Shown: positions 13,363 to 26,900 of the stretch, one piece after another
Numbering within the stretch: position 1 is the stretch's first letter
Layout of the letters: each line of letters begins with the position of its first letter
Source: Helopsaltes ochotensis
Taxonomy: Eukaryota > Chordata > Aves > Passeriformes > Locustellidae
Assembly (NCBI GenBank): GCA_013400155.1
Contig: VXBM01000008.1
Span: 1,101,110 to 1,165,109 of the forward strand
Direction of reading: 5' to 3'
DNA: 64,000 bases
Notes under the pieces: model-generated
Seen by the model: the letters and a program-made list of their open reading frames with translations, nothing else
Told to the model about the DNA's origin: nothing
Databases searched by the model: none
Made by a program: the position numbers and the translations under genes

Positions 13363-16300
13363 CAGATATAATAGGGAAAGAGGAATAATGCACACTAAAT
13401 ATTTCAGCTTTAAGTAATGATGACATGCTATATTTAATGCTATGAGTACATTTTTACTTTAAATGTCTCAAAACAATAAATAAAAACAGGGCAGGAACTG
13501 AGAAAATGAATATATGAATGTGTATATGTGTTTCAGAAACTGCCTATAGCATTTTTTATTTAGTTATCAAAAATGTTTGAGGTGAAAACTGTTTTCAGAT
13601 ACCTTTGCATCTTGGAACATGATGGACACAGATGTCGTGAGGAAATTTCAGGAATGCAATGGTTTTGTGTTTTTGCAAGTGTTTGAAGTAAGAAATGAAC
13701 AGCTGGAATTCAGAGACAAAGGCCCAACTCCTCTGTGGTTATGTGGTCATTGCAGTGCTGCAACTTGAAGTGATGTCTACAGCTGAGATCTCTGTGAGCT
13801 GCTAAAATGCAAACATATTTATAATATTTCATTCAAACATAAGTAAGAAAGGAAGTCAGCAGCCATGACTAGAAATCACTTTCATGCTTATGAGATCAAA
13901 TTTATGGTTCACCTTCTGACCTTCTGTTCTCTGACAAATAGAGGAAGAAAGTTTGAAAGGCACTGCTGGTTTTAGCCCTTGTTAAACAAAAAATTACATC
14001 TACTCTTAACGTTACCACCTGTATACCTGAATGGCTTCAGTGGGGCTAGTTAGCTCCCACAGTGAAGGATGACATTCTTCAGAAAAGCTCCTCCTTCATG
14101 TTGGTACTATCACTGCTAATTTCTTCATGGTTTTCAAGTCCAGAAAATTTTATTTGATCTGGTCATCTGTTTTTGCTTCACCTATCTGGACTGTTACTGA
14201 CAATAATGATAACAAAATCCCACCAGGAACTCCAGCACCAAGTCCTTTATTGAAGACACTGCTTTACCTTTTATCACTCAGTGTTGATTTAAAGAATTTA
14301 AAATATGGAAAAAAACACTGCAGTGGTGGGAAACCTGCTTTGGTTGAGATCCAAGCTGCCGAGACAGAAGACTGAAGGCAACTCCCAGGACCAGATACAG
14401 GTATAGAAAGGCTATCCCTGCACTATATCGCAATTTAAGGCATGAACATATAGACAATCGCGCTGTGCTCCATCTTTTTTGTGCTTTTCCCTCCTCAGTC
14501 TTTGCTTAACTTCTTCAAGCTCCTGGCCTTTCCCTAGAAAGACCACTGCAAATCTTGATTTTTTTTTTCCTCATTTGAGAAAATTATACTAAGACAGCAA
14601 TAACTCCCTCTATGAGAGAGCAGCAATGCATGCTTTTCTTGAATGACTTCTTCCATTAAAAATCATTACAGAATCCTTTGGTCTATTATCTATTTCTGCT
14701 TATTTAAAGGCAACAATTCCCAGGCCACATAGAAGCCAAACAAGCCCTTTGCATTCTGCACTCTGCACTCTCTGCACTTTGAATCTACACATTAATGCAA
14801 TTTGAGCATAGACAAAGCTGTGTATGCACATGTCCTCAAAACAGTACCATTTGTTACTGAACTGTCTGAATTGGTATTTAGCCTTTTCACAGGAAGCTCA
14901 AAGTAATCTCAGTGTTTCAGTCCACCTAAAATAAGGAATGCTTGCATTTCACTGGAAATCCCATATCTACACCTGATTCATGACAGATGGCACCTCCCTC
15001 TCTTCCCCCTGCAACTGTGGCTTGGGTATTATCATATATTCACTCCTCAGAACCTTGTAGTGCCTTGATACTGCGGATCTGTTTTGCATAACATGTCACA
15101 TATATGAAGATTCCTACCAAACACCACAGCAAAAATGTTTATCATTTATCTCTCATCATCTGCTGTTCAGTTACATTAGCACCTTTCCCTCTGGTTTCAT
15201 AGGTGTTGTTCTCTACTGATACATAAATGCTGCTGCAAAGACCATTCCTCTAGTCTATTTTTTGACTATGAAATTCTTCTCTTTCATAAAATAAAGTACA
15301 GGTCACTTTTTTTCATTCAAATTCTTTAGATCTTTCAATACCCTATGTACAGACATGTCTGTATGACAACTGCTCCTTCAGTCTGTAAGTTCAGGCTATA
15401 ATTTTTTTCTGTATTTTTTTTCTCGTGAGCAGTTCTCTATTAGCTGAAGAACTTTATCCTGTCTCATTCTTCTTTATAATTCTCTTTTGCATGACAAAAC
15501 ATTAGGATGTCATGAATTAGGTATCCTGGCTTACCTGCCATCCTGCCCAATAAAGTTGCTATTGCTTGTACCCACCTGTCTAACCAGTTATATCTCTGGG
15601 ATTTTTTTAGCAATGACATTCTCTAGGACTGGGGTTGTATTCTGGCTGTCTTTAAGTGTGAAGAGTGAACAGCTATCCATTAATTGTCTTACATTAGAAA
15701 CAAATTGTGTTTGAAAACAAGCCAGTGCACAAGAAAGGACAGACACTAGAAGGTCTCAAATCTTGAGCTGTGCAGTGACCAGGAACAGCAGTGGTCACCA
15801 TTTCCTGCTGAGGTCAAGGACTGTTCTGCCCTACAGCCACCCTTTAAGTACTTATTAGTGTCAAACAGGAGCAAGGTGAAACCACTTTATTGATGCCTGA
15901 GGAATGGCAGGCCACATAAAGCACAGCCTCTCTGCATTACTCCCAGGATGTCCCAGGAGCACGTCCACCAGTTTTTCCATCAGGCAAATGTGAGGTCCCA
16001 TACATCCAATATGACACTCAAAAGTTCTTCTCCATTGTAAATCACTCTTGCCTGTTGAATAGCTATTCACAACTGCTGACAATGCTGAGTAAAAAAAAAA
16101 AAAAAGATGCTCCAAAGTAAATGTTCTTTGATTTTCTTTCAGTGTCGCCATTTTCTGTAAGCTTTTACTCTTTTACTGTCTCACTCATGTCTGACCTTAG
16201 TTGAGTTTATTAGCTATCAGATAATCCATCTGGATGAGAAACACCAGGGAAAACTTTTCCAGTTAATTCTTGAGTCTTTTAGGCTGCTCAACAAAGTGTT

Positions 16301-19300
16301 AATGTTTCAATATATGTATCTGTAAAAGACAAAGAAATCAGCTCCAGTAAAGCAACTGTGTCTTGCTCTCAACTTGAAACTTCTCTAATCCACCAGCCAG
16401 TTGTAATGGTTTTTCTAACTACCTCCGTGACACACTTTATGAAAGCCATTTCTGTAGCGAATAGGAGAAATGAACATTCACTAATAATACACAATACCCA
16501 TATTTACACATTTACTGAGACTACATCCTACTGTCAAGGGAAATCACGACAGAATAGTCAATCTTTCTGGTATCCTAGAAAATCAAATATCTGACTATGA
16601 TGTAAAGAATAAAAATAAATTTTAAATATATTGCTGTATAATCATCTTCAACAACATCAGAACATTGCAGAAGTAAATGCAATGAAACACATACCACTGC
16701 ATTGTAGGAAATAGACCCACACTACAGCTGAACAGTAAAATGGTGTCTGGGATATTTCAGGATTTGTAAACACTGCTAATGCCATTTATACCTATTTGAG
16801 AACAGCAAGCTCTATTTAGGGCTCTTAAGTAATTTTACATTAAGAAAACTGTCTCCAGCTAACTTCAGCTGTATTGAAATGTATATTGTTCCTTCTCTTT
16901 CCAAATATCCATATACATGAATTTCCTTGTTGCCTGTTATTTAAATTTTAATGGCGTTTTTCAGTGTTACTTAAACCTGAGAAGAGACATTTGCTGTAAA
17001 ATACCTGAGCAGGTATTTCCTCGCTATAAGCTTTGCAACACAATAAAAATGGTTATAAAAATAAAGAGCATCTGAAGCAAGAGGATTACTGTGTGTTGCT
17101 CACTGTAGGTGGAAAATCAGTTGCATCAATGTTAGAAATGCACAACTGAAGAGCCATTTTGTTCTGGGAAAAAATCCTTCAGATTATATGTGCACTGAAG
17201 AGTTTTACCATCACCTGTTCTGAGTCCCCAAATTTTGTGTCTGGTTCTACAGAAAACTATAAATTGTCCTTTAGTGCGATCTGAAGTGGCAGATTTGGAT
17301 CAATGGTTCAGATTGCAACTTTCATCCCACTTGTTTTGGTTTAGCTGTAACTAAACAAAGCACACACAGGGTTCAGCTTGCTGCAATTAAGGTATTGAAA
17401 CAGTAATATTAAATTTCCATTGGAAAAAAAACCCCAGCATTACATGCTGCATTTGACTGATATTGAAAAAATAATAGTGCTGAAGGTAACATAAAGTAAA
17501 AACACTGAATGCATATGGAACACAGAGAGAAATGTCTCATGAATTTAAATGTGAGGTTTGCAAACAAGTCAGTGCAAATTCCCCTTTCCTTAAAAAAATG
17601 CTAATAAATCTTTCCAAAATTATTTTCCACTTCATAACTTGTGCTAATTAATATATCAGTTCTAATATATAAGGAAAGATAAAGGAAACTGTGTGTAAAT
17701 GTTGCATGAAGAAAGGCTGACTGCTAAACATTGATATCTGTACTTCATTTTTGTTTCAGGGACATGTGTAATATGGAATATACTTTTTCTTCCCAGCTTC
17801 TTCTGGTTTTTTTTAAGTTGAAGCTTAAATATTTTCCTTGTCCTGAGTTTCAGCCTGCTCGCAGGATCCACAGCGGCAGCATTCTGTTCGCAAACAGAAC
17901 TTCATTTCCTGAAGGCAACTTATCCCATTCCTGAGCTCCATCTCCATGCTACCCCTCTACGTCTAGTTTTATCCTCAGAAGCTGTGGTGTGGCCGCTAGG
18001 CACATCTGTTCCAGGAGCAGGGGAAAATAAGAGAGCAATAAGTCTCACTATATAAGTACAGGTCTAGTAGTTTTATTATTACTGGTAAATAAGAGGCTAC
18101 ACAAAGCTAGTTTGCAGCTGGGATTACTATCCTGTATCTTCCATTGAGTGCACAGCATTACATTAGTCATTCACTGCAGTTCAGTGACATGACATATCTT
18201 CTTATTAGAGAGAGTGTATCTCACTTAATAGTTGCAGAATTATTTGCTTAAGCTCTCTCTTTCCTATCTGCCCTCCCCTCTCCAAAAATCCATTCATTCT
18301 CTTATCCCTTGAGGAAGTGATGCTAGTACTCTATGTTATGCATACATAAATTACATCCCTTAGAGAATGAACAATATCATAACCCAAAAGGATAGTCTTC
18401 AATTGAATAAAAATTAGGGAAGATAACTCTTTTCTACAGCCTCCTCTCTGATGCCCAATGCAAAACTCACTTCCTGAGCACAAGAGAGGAAAAATGCAAT
18501 TTCAGCTTTTTATACCAGAGCAATATATCTGCATTTGCCAAGCACATGCAGAAAACATGAACTTCATCCTAAAAGGTTTTCAGTGTTTAGAAACCTCCTG
18601 GGAGAGCTTGTCAAAAACACAGTGAACCAAGTTCTAATTGCACAAACTCACTCTAGTCCTGGCAAACACAACTGTTTGGTCTGAATTTCAAAACTGTTCC
18701 CATCAAAATCCTTGGGAGCAGAGAGAATGTTATTAAGGTGTCTTTTCAAATCTCAAAGACAAAATCAAAGGCTGGTGGTATGCAATGAATTGAAGTGTTC
18801 TCCCAGTGAGATTTGAATCTAAATATAGCAACTATGCTGACCATAAGGTAAGGCTGAATTAAAAAAAAAGACAGATGAGACAAGGTGAGACAAGCTCAAA
18901 AGATTTGGAAATTCAGTGTAGATAAGAAACCATATATACAGCTCTTGGCAGAATCTTATCCAAACTAACAGATGCTTCTGAAGGTTGTCCTCCTGCAACC
19001 CTTCTACTTAGTCTTTACTTTTGATCTGCAAGAAATTCCTTTCCTCCCTTGCTGCTGATGCTACTTTTGGAAGACAACTTAGTAATTTCCATTCAGAGAG
19101 AATTTTCTTTGAGGAAAATCATAAGTGCCCCATGAGCCACTCTTTCTGGAGGGGAAGACACCATCTCTTGCTTCAGAAATTTGGCTCTTTCATCTATCCA
19201 TATAACCCTGTATCTCTCTAATCTTTGCCACAAACAATAACACTTAAATTATTTTCCCTTTACTGTCGTTTCTCCCACAACTTCCTCCGTAACATCTACA

Positions 19301-22300
19301 AGTGATAGACTTAATTAATAAATACATATTCTTAATTTTAGGAACTTTCCTGACAAAAATTTTGGAAAATGACACTTTGCCTGTTCTCAGAGATATTGTT
19401 ATGAGGGCAGTAAACAGACACAGGATCTTGCCTGCAGATAAGTGCATGGCTTCCAGACTTCCAAACTCCAAAACTTTTAATTACTGCCATCAATGAATCA
19501 GGGGAGCAACATTACAGCAGCTGAGTGATTATTCTGTCACTCTGATTAATAGACCAGGTGGAGTTTTAAAACAAGGTTCTGCATGTGTATATGCATGCAG
19601 ACAAGAGGTAGATGTGTGTGTGTTTTGGGGGAGTCCCAGTTTAAGTAGTCAAAACCATATAGTGGACACAGTTACTGGTCTGAACAGGAAAGTATAGAAT
19701 TCAAGCATTATTTTCAACAGTTTAAAGAAATGCTAAATCTATTTTCTCATCAGAGGAGCTGTTTTAGAACAATTCACCAAGTCAAGATAATGAATGAGCT
19801 GTTCTTTCACAGCATTCCTCAAGGAGGAATTATCCCAAATGATATGGTTACTTAAGATGAACATTTATAAAGGGACAGTCATTATGCGAATTATATATTT
19901 TACATAATTTATTTCAACTTTCAGTTTATAGCAGCACTTTTATCTTTCATTCAGTGATAAAAAAGGCATCAATTATAATTCTCCTAACATGTCTACAGAA
20001 CAAATGTCTGCTACTGAAGTTGCTGTGCTCATTCAAACACGTAATTATTCATCAGAGAGTCCCGGGCAATCTACATTTACCAAAATAATGAATAGATAGA
20101 AACTGTAAACTTAAATGTAGCAGTTTAGGTACACAAGAAATGCACTACAAAACATATTTAGGGATGTGCTGGTCGGAAGCAGAGCTACCTGCCATGTGTT
20201 GACCTGGGTGGGTACTTCTGCTGTTAATTATGTAAATGCAATTAGAGCCCAGAGAACAACAGGCTTGCTGCCATGTTTTTAAAAGAAAACAGAGACCACT
20301 GCTTTGATGTCTCCTCAGACATTACATTTTCCCTGAGGTTTATCCAGTTTGCATGTACAAAGTGTGGCTTTAAGATATGCAAGTATGAAAGAAATATGAC
20401 CAAACCAGATTATAACAAGTATTACTGCAATTTCAAAGAATCTGTAATCAGAGTTGGAGAGTTACAATGCAGGGAAAAAATTTAGAACCACATGACAAGT
20501 TATTATTACAGGAATGTACTATTTAAAAATTAAAGACTACTGGGCTATTGGTCTGCATCAGCATGTCTGGCAGCAGAGGTTGGCCAAATGGTCTGATCTG
20601 CCAAAATGCAATTTTACTGGATTCTGCAAGCAAAAATTCAAAAGCTGAGTTACTAATAAAATAACATTTCTCATGTACTATAGCAAAGACCCTGCTAGAG
20701 CCTGCAGATGTGAAAAGAACTGAAAGCTCCAGCTCATAGTCTTTCTACTTCAAATCTCATTCACAAATGACAGACTTCCCTGATCTAGGCTACAAAAAAC
20801 ATTGACCAGAAAAGAATTTTTAATTTTTTTTTTCTCAAGTGAACCATAGAAGATTAAAAGCTCCTATAGGAACATAGCACAGGGGGATACATAATACTCA
20901 AGGACAGAAAATTATTTTTAACATTTCCCTATCTTGTATTCTTGACCAATATAAAGAATGATCAAAGTATTGTCTACTCCTAAACAGTCACTTAGAATGA
21001 CCAAGCCTTTTGTTAGAAACTCAGAATAAGAACTAGTGTTAGTATTTAAATGTTCTTTCCTAAAATACTAATACATTTTTTGCCTCTCATTCCAAATTCT
21101 CTTCTGAGTTTTCCTGCAGTCATCTGACAAACATTTTGCTTTAAATGCTGAGTCAAAGTTCAAAGAAAAGATCCCTCATTTAACTCTTGTAGCAACCTTT
21201 TAAGAAGCAAGCAGTACTATTTCCTTCTGATAAACACACTCTTCAAGTCTACGTTGCCTCATGCCCAATTCTAACACTTAATTGTTTCCTATGAACTTAT
21301 AAGAGATACATGGAAATCCTTTTGCTCATAAAGAGAGTGAAGCCCCATAAACAGACTGTTTGACAGAAAAGAGAGTTATTAGAGCCTTGCTACTTAATTG
21401 GCACTAATGACAACATTCTATGTTCATGAAAAAAGACAGAAAGCATTCACTGATTTCCATGATGTAAGGGCAATTACCAATCATATAACCAATGTCTACA
21501 TTTATCTTTTCATAAGTATGATTCTGCACAATGACTTCTAACAGAATATGCTATCTTTTTGGAACTAAATCACTAAAGAAAACTAAGTGCATGTTCTTGT
21601 TCTAACTTTAATGTTACAGAAATCTATGACTTCACCAGAAAACACAGTAATAATTTCATTTAATTTTCTTACACAACCTGAAGGCCCATCAAACCTGTAT
21701 GGTTCTGTGGTGTGTGGCTATACAGACACAGTTATTTTATCCCAAATGGAATTTGTAGTTTAGCTATAGTTTTTTTAAGATTCTCATCACTTTTCTGAAT
21801 TTCCAGTAGCAATCTTTGTCTTGTAAACCAAGAATACCTTTAATTGACATAGTAGATAAAATAAATTTGCTGGATAATATTGTCCTGATAGATTGTGTCT
21901 CAGTGTCCCAGTGAGCAATACTCCATGAAGTGCTCTTTGCAGAAGAAACATCACAACTGTGTATTGGGACACACAATAGAAATTTATTTACCAGATCTGT
22001 ATAGGGAATAAAAACTTCATTTTTCTATTTTTTTTTTTTTGACAATTCAAAGTTGCTTATACCTACAAGCAACCTTTCCTATGTAAAGGAAAAGTGAAAT
22101 TTTTATGGCTTGAAAAATGAATATAAAAATTGGGTTGAGAAAGGTTGTATGGATGTGGATATATAACAACTCCACTCGGACTCTGAGCATCACCAATATG
22201 AACCAGGTATTTTGACTGCAAATCAACACAGTTGTGTCAACTTGGAGCCACCATCTCAATGAAGGCTAAAAATGTAGTCAGGATGCCCAAGCATAGTCCT

Positions 22301-23468
22301 GTATGGCAGGGAAAGTTCTCACCTCTGTTGATCTGAAATTCAGCAGGAGCAGAAGCTGTTCTTCTTTCCAGACCTCTCCCACGGAGCAACAGAGTGAGAA
22401 AACCCAGTTCTTAGTGTACTTTTATAAAAGCAACAGAAAGAAATGCAGGAAGTTCCTTGCAGTATGAAAAAACAGCATTTTTGGGTTCATTTTGCTATTA
22501 AAAAATGGCCCTAGAGGAATTCATACATAAGGGCACCCAGCTACCAGCGTGGCAGGTGTCATATGGAACAGTCAGAAATCACAGTGCTGCTGCTTATCAT
22601 GCAAGTGGGCTTGTGCACATACTGATCTCTTGTGCTTATAACTTTTCCAAATATAACTGCTTGGGCTAAACACAGCCCATGCCTGGTGTGTGCCTCAGGC
22701 GGTTTTATTTTTTTTTTCTATTTGGTTCTGTTTCTCATTTAGGGTTTTGACATTTTCAACTAGCACCATTTAATCACTTCTGAGATGAGACCAAACAGAA
22801 AATAAGTTATTCTGTAGAGATATCTCAAGTGGAGAAGTAGAGTTTAGCAAGGGAGTAACTTTGTGTCAGAGATGTGCCTCTTGCTTCCCTGTAAATACCT
22901 TCCCCAAACTGAGAAAGCTTAAGTACCTTTGAAGTCAATAATTTTCATATTTACAAGAATCTAGCTAAAGGTTCAGAAACAAGCATCTTCCCAAACTGTG
23001 CAACACGCAGCACACCAAAGTGTCCCTCAGCTCCTAGAGCAGCAGGTTCTAGTGAAACTGCCAATCTCAGCAGAGAGACAGAGCATCCTCCATTTCCCCT
23101 TTGCCTCCAACCCCATTTGCTGCTGCTGCTGGCAAGACTCTGAGGTGCTCTCAAACAGGGACTGAGCTGGCCCTGCACAGCAGCCAAGGGACAGGGAGCC
23201 AGCTAATTACTAATCCCAAGTACTCTGTGTGCAGCTGGAGCTAGTCAAGTACAGTTTGAGCTAGGCATCTGGACCTCAGGGAAGATGGAGGCAGAAGGGC
23301 ACTTGGCTCTGAGGCTGAGACTGAGCCTAGCACGGACTAATTTTTAAAAGTATTTTTAATGTTTTGATCTTTTTATTTTGCACATAGCACAACATAGCAG
23401 TATGTTGAATCAAAATAAAGGTATTTAGACCTTTTTGAAGCATAGTCAGAACAGAATGATATATTATA

Positions 23469-23630
23469 TGCACTGGAACAGGCTGCCCAGGGAAATTAAG
23501 TCCGCGTCCCTGGATGTATGTAAATACATTTAGATGTGATGTTAAGGGACAAAGTTTAGTGGTGGGCTTGGTTGTGTTAGATTAATAACTTGATCTTAAG
23601 GGTCTTATTATACATAAATTATTCTATGAT
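23469..23630 (+). mobile_element. CR1 LINE 3' end fragment
   Basis: cactggaacaggctgcccag is a hallmark of the CR1 3' region. It is followed by a degenerate lggacttgatgatcttaag-type segment ending in ttattctatgat. Only about 160 bp remains, antisense to TMEM117. Confidence 0.85.
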
Positions 23631-23779
23631 AAACCTTGTCCTCCTCCCTCCTCACCAGTCCACTCTAAGAGGCTAAGGAAAAGGCTTGGTATATCCATGT
23701 GCAGCCACACAGCCTGGGCCATGCTGTGAAAGGAAATGACCACAGACACACAAAGGTTTGATAGGAAAGTTGGAATAGA

Positions 23780-23905
23780 CTACACAGAGTGGGGAGAGGG
23801 GAGAGACTTGAAGGGTAGGGATGAGAGCAGGAGGTTTGGGTTGGCTGGTTAAGGAAAAAGGGACTGAATTATGGGAAGGGGGAAGGGAGACAAGAAGTGA
23901 TTCTG
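23780..23905 (+). repeat. Purine-rich, G-run stretch
   Basis: Dominated by G and A with several GGG or longer runs (ggggagaggggagaga, gggtaggg, gggaagggggaaggg). It could form triplex or weak quadruplex structures. It is not a regular microsatellite. Confidence 0.5.
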
Positions 23906-26900
23906 GTTTGAACAGCAGCTGCAGGGTAGATGAGTAGGATTTGCTAAATATGAAGCCTAGAAATGAGAGACATGAAAACTGAAAGCTGGAATTGGATATA
24001 AATAATGGGCTATGTCACAGAACCAGAAATGAGGAGGACCTGGGATGAGGCAAAAAAGGAGACAAAGAGAAGGAAAGGAAGGAAAAAGCCATGCTTGGGG
24101 ATGTGATCAGAAGGTGTACCTCATTGGCTCTGGAGTCTGGACTGGTCACCATGACTCTAATTATCACCACTGTCTGCTGTTAAAAAGCAGATGTGAAGTC
24201 CAGAGGCAAAGTATGCTCCTTTTCTTTCTTATGAACTGTCTCATTGGAAGAAAAAGCACACACTGAGCAGTTGCTCACATGGCAAACATCCCTGCAGGGC
24301 AGGTTAGAGTCCCAGTACCATGATAAGACACACTGGATTCATATGGCAGGCTTCTGATTTTGAGATTGCTATTTTTTTAAAAAAAAATATCAGATTAATG
24401 CATACAGAAAGTCCTGCATTAAGGCATCTGCCTGAATACTTCAATGGTGAAGACTCAAGAACTAGACATCAGGCTAAGGTTAAGGCATGGTACAATCCTT
24501 TCTTAGTTACTTTCTTAGATCACACAGAGTTTGTTCTAGAAGACACAACCTTTTTTCATTAAAGAGTATCTAACTTATGATTGCGAGATGGAAATACATA
24601 GTGACAGAGACCCCTGTAGTCCTCTTGCACTCTGCATCTGCTGCACAAGCTGGAAAATGTGTGGGAAGAAGGGTGTAAATGCAAGAGACAGCAGCAGATG
24701 TGAAAACATTTGCCTCCTGTTATAGAAGTCATTGCTGCCAGGAGAAACTGAATTCGACCTGCTCTGCTATGACACATCTCTCAACCAACTCCGTTATGAG
24801 ACATCTAAGAGATACTAAATGAATTTCTAGAACCAAACTATTATTTCCCCCTGTGGGATTACCTCCCCACTCTACCTATGCTTATATTTGTACAAGTGAC
24901 AAGTGCCCATGGCTGGTACTGAAACTACTAAGAGCTGGGCCTGAATATATCATCACTGGGAAGAGGAAGAGTTGACAAAATATTCATGGGGAGAACAGAA
25001 GTCCTGTAGTGCATGGCACTGTCCAGATAGGACTGCACTATACTCCTTTAAGATCAACATAAAAAAAGTAACCAGAATTTTTATGGAGCTAGATATATGA
25101 CATGATTATAGGCATCATTCAAAGCAAGCAAATAAACTGCTTTTTAAATTGTTTGAATGCTACAAGAGAAATAGGGCTGTCAGTATAATACTATATAGGA
25201 TTACATCAAGTAAATATGTGGCTCTGTCTGTCACTAATGAAATAATATGCTAGACTCTTCTCTCTCAATTAGGAAACTGCTAAGATAAGAGATGGGTAAT
25301 AATATGTCCTCATAATTATGTCCTCAGACATCTCAAATTAGGCACCTTTGACTTTAATTTCTTTGTGCCTCAGTATAAAATGTGGACAATAACGGACAAT
25401 AATACTCCTGTTGTGAAGGCTATTGTGAAGATAAATGCATTAATGCTTGAGAAACCCTTAGGAAATACAGTGATGAGTGTCACAAAATAAGTCCACAAGG
25501 AAATGAGTGATTTCATCTTCATATCAAGGTTCAAATCATGTGCAGTAAGTAAGGCCTGGGGCCACAGGCTGCACAGAAAAGGTAAACCATAATATCAAAT
25601 AGCTTCTCATTAAGTGAACACCATTCATTCAGTGCAGCAAGTGAGACAGAGATCCTGTGGAAAAGTGGAATGTGAATAATTAAAGATTGTATCATAATGT
25701 ACACAGAAAATAGGGGTGAAAACTGGTGACTTAATTCTGACATCTCCTAGTTCCTGAATGCATGATTCTGCAGCTTCAGTGGTGTTGTCACATTTTTAAA
25801 ACCATTTTTTATGTGTCACTGTATTCGTGTTGCTTAAATTATCTTCTGCTCATTTCTGATATTGTGCTTGTTTGTATGATGCTTTTCTCTCTCTAATCCC
25901 CTGTATTTAGAACATATTGTCCAGATTTGAAAATCTTTGCAGCCTGACCTTGAGGAACAGTAAGAGTTTGTGTAATTTAGATTAGTGCAGTAATTGTTTG
26001 GCCCAGATGCCAGAAACATCCCCAAGGGTATTTAACATTCATTCAGAAGATGTAGCTATTGCTTTTCAACTTAAGGTCAGGATGAAAACACAACTTACAG
26101 CCAAAAGAACATGCTGCAGTTCTTGTCTGGGAGGTGGCAGTTGCAGGTGGCTGGGGCACCCCCAAGCAGCTGCCTTCAGAAATGTCACCCAGCACAGTCT
26201 GGGAAGTCTGGAAGCTTCCTCCAAAACACAGTCTGCAAAAACCAGGCCAAATCAAGACCATAAAAATGTACACTCACACTCCTGACATAGAACAAAAATC
26301 TTTTTGGTTTCCTCTAACTCCAGCTGTCTGATAAAGCAGATCACTTAATCACTTCTTTTCTGCCACCTACTCCTTAATAGATTGTGTACTATACATGGGA
26401 TCAGTGCTGCTGTTGAGAATTATTTGTTTCTCCACTTTGGGCACACAGTTCTGAAGTGGAATGAAATTTCATTATAGTCCAAATGCACGCTGCACATTGT
26501 ATATAGCCAAGCCCAAAAACCATCTGAGTGAAAATAAAAGCAAAGAGACATGCAAGAAGGATTATGGGATTATATCCTTAAATCCATAGTGAGATACATT
26601 AGAAAGTGATGTACACTGTTTTTTCATTTTCATCTACAGGCAATAGAATGGATTACCTAGCCACAAATTTCCATCATTTAATTCATTGTGTGGTACATGA
26701 TGCAGGAAACAACATCACAGCAAAGCTCAGTGAGAACTGATGGAGAGTGAAATTCAAGCTGGGTTTATATAAAAGGAAGAGCTTCAATGCCTCTCCTGAA
26801 AGATGAAATAAAATCACAGACAAAATGACCATTACCAGCCAGAACAACTACAGTGCAGTCTTCTGACTGACTGTATCACTAAATTAAGGCTAGCAGGGAT

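Noticed and set aside
20539..20590. Possible ancient CR1/L3 fragment (gggctattggtctgcatcag)
   Set aside because: Resembles the attggtctga segment of old amniote CR1 elements, but the match is short and has no further support.
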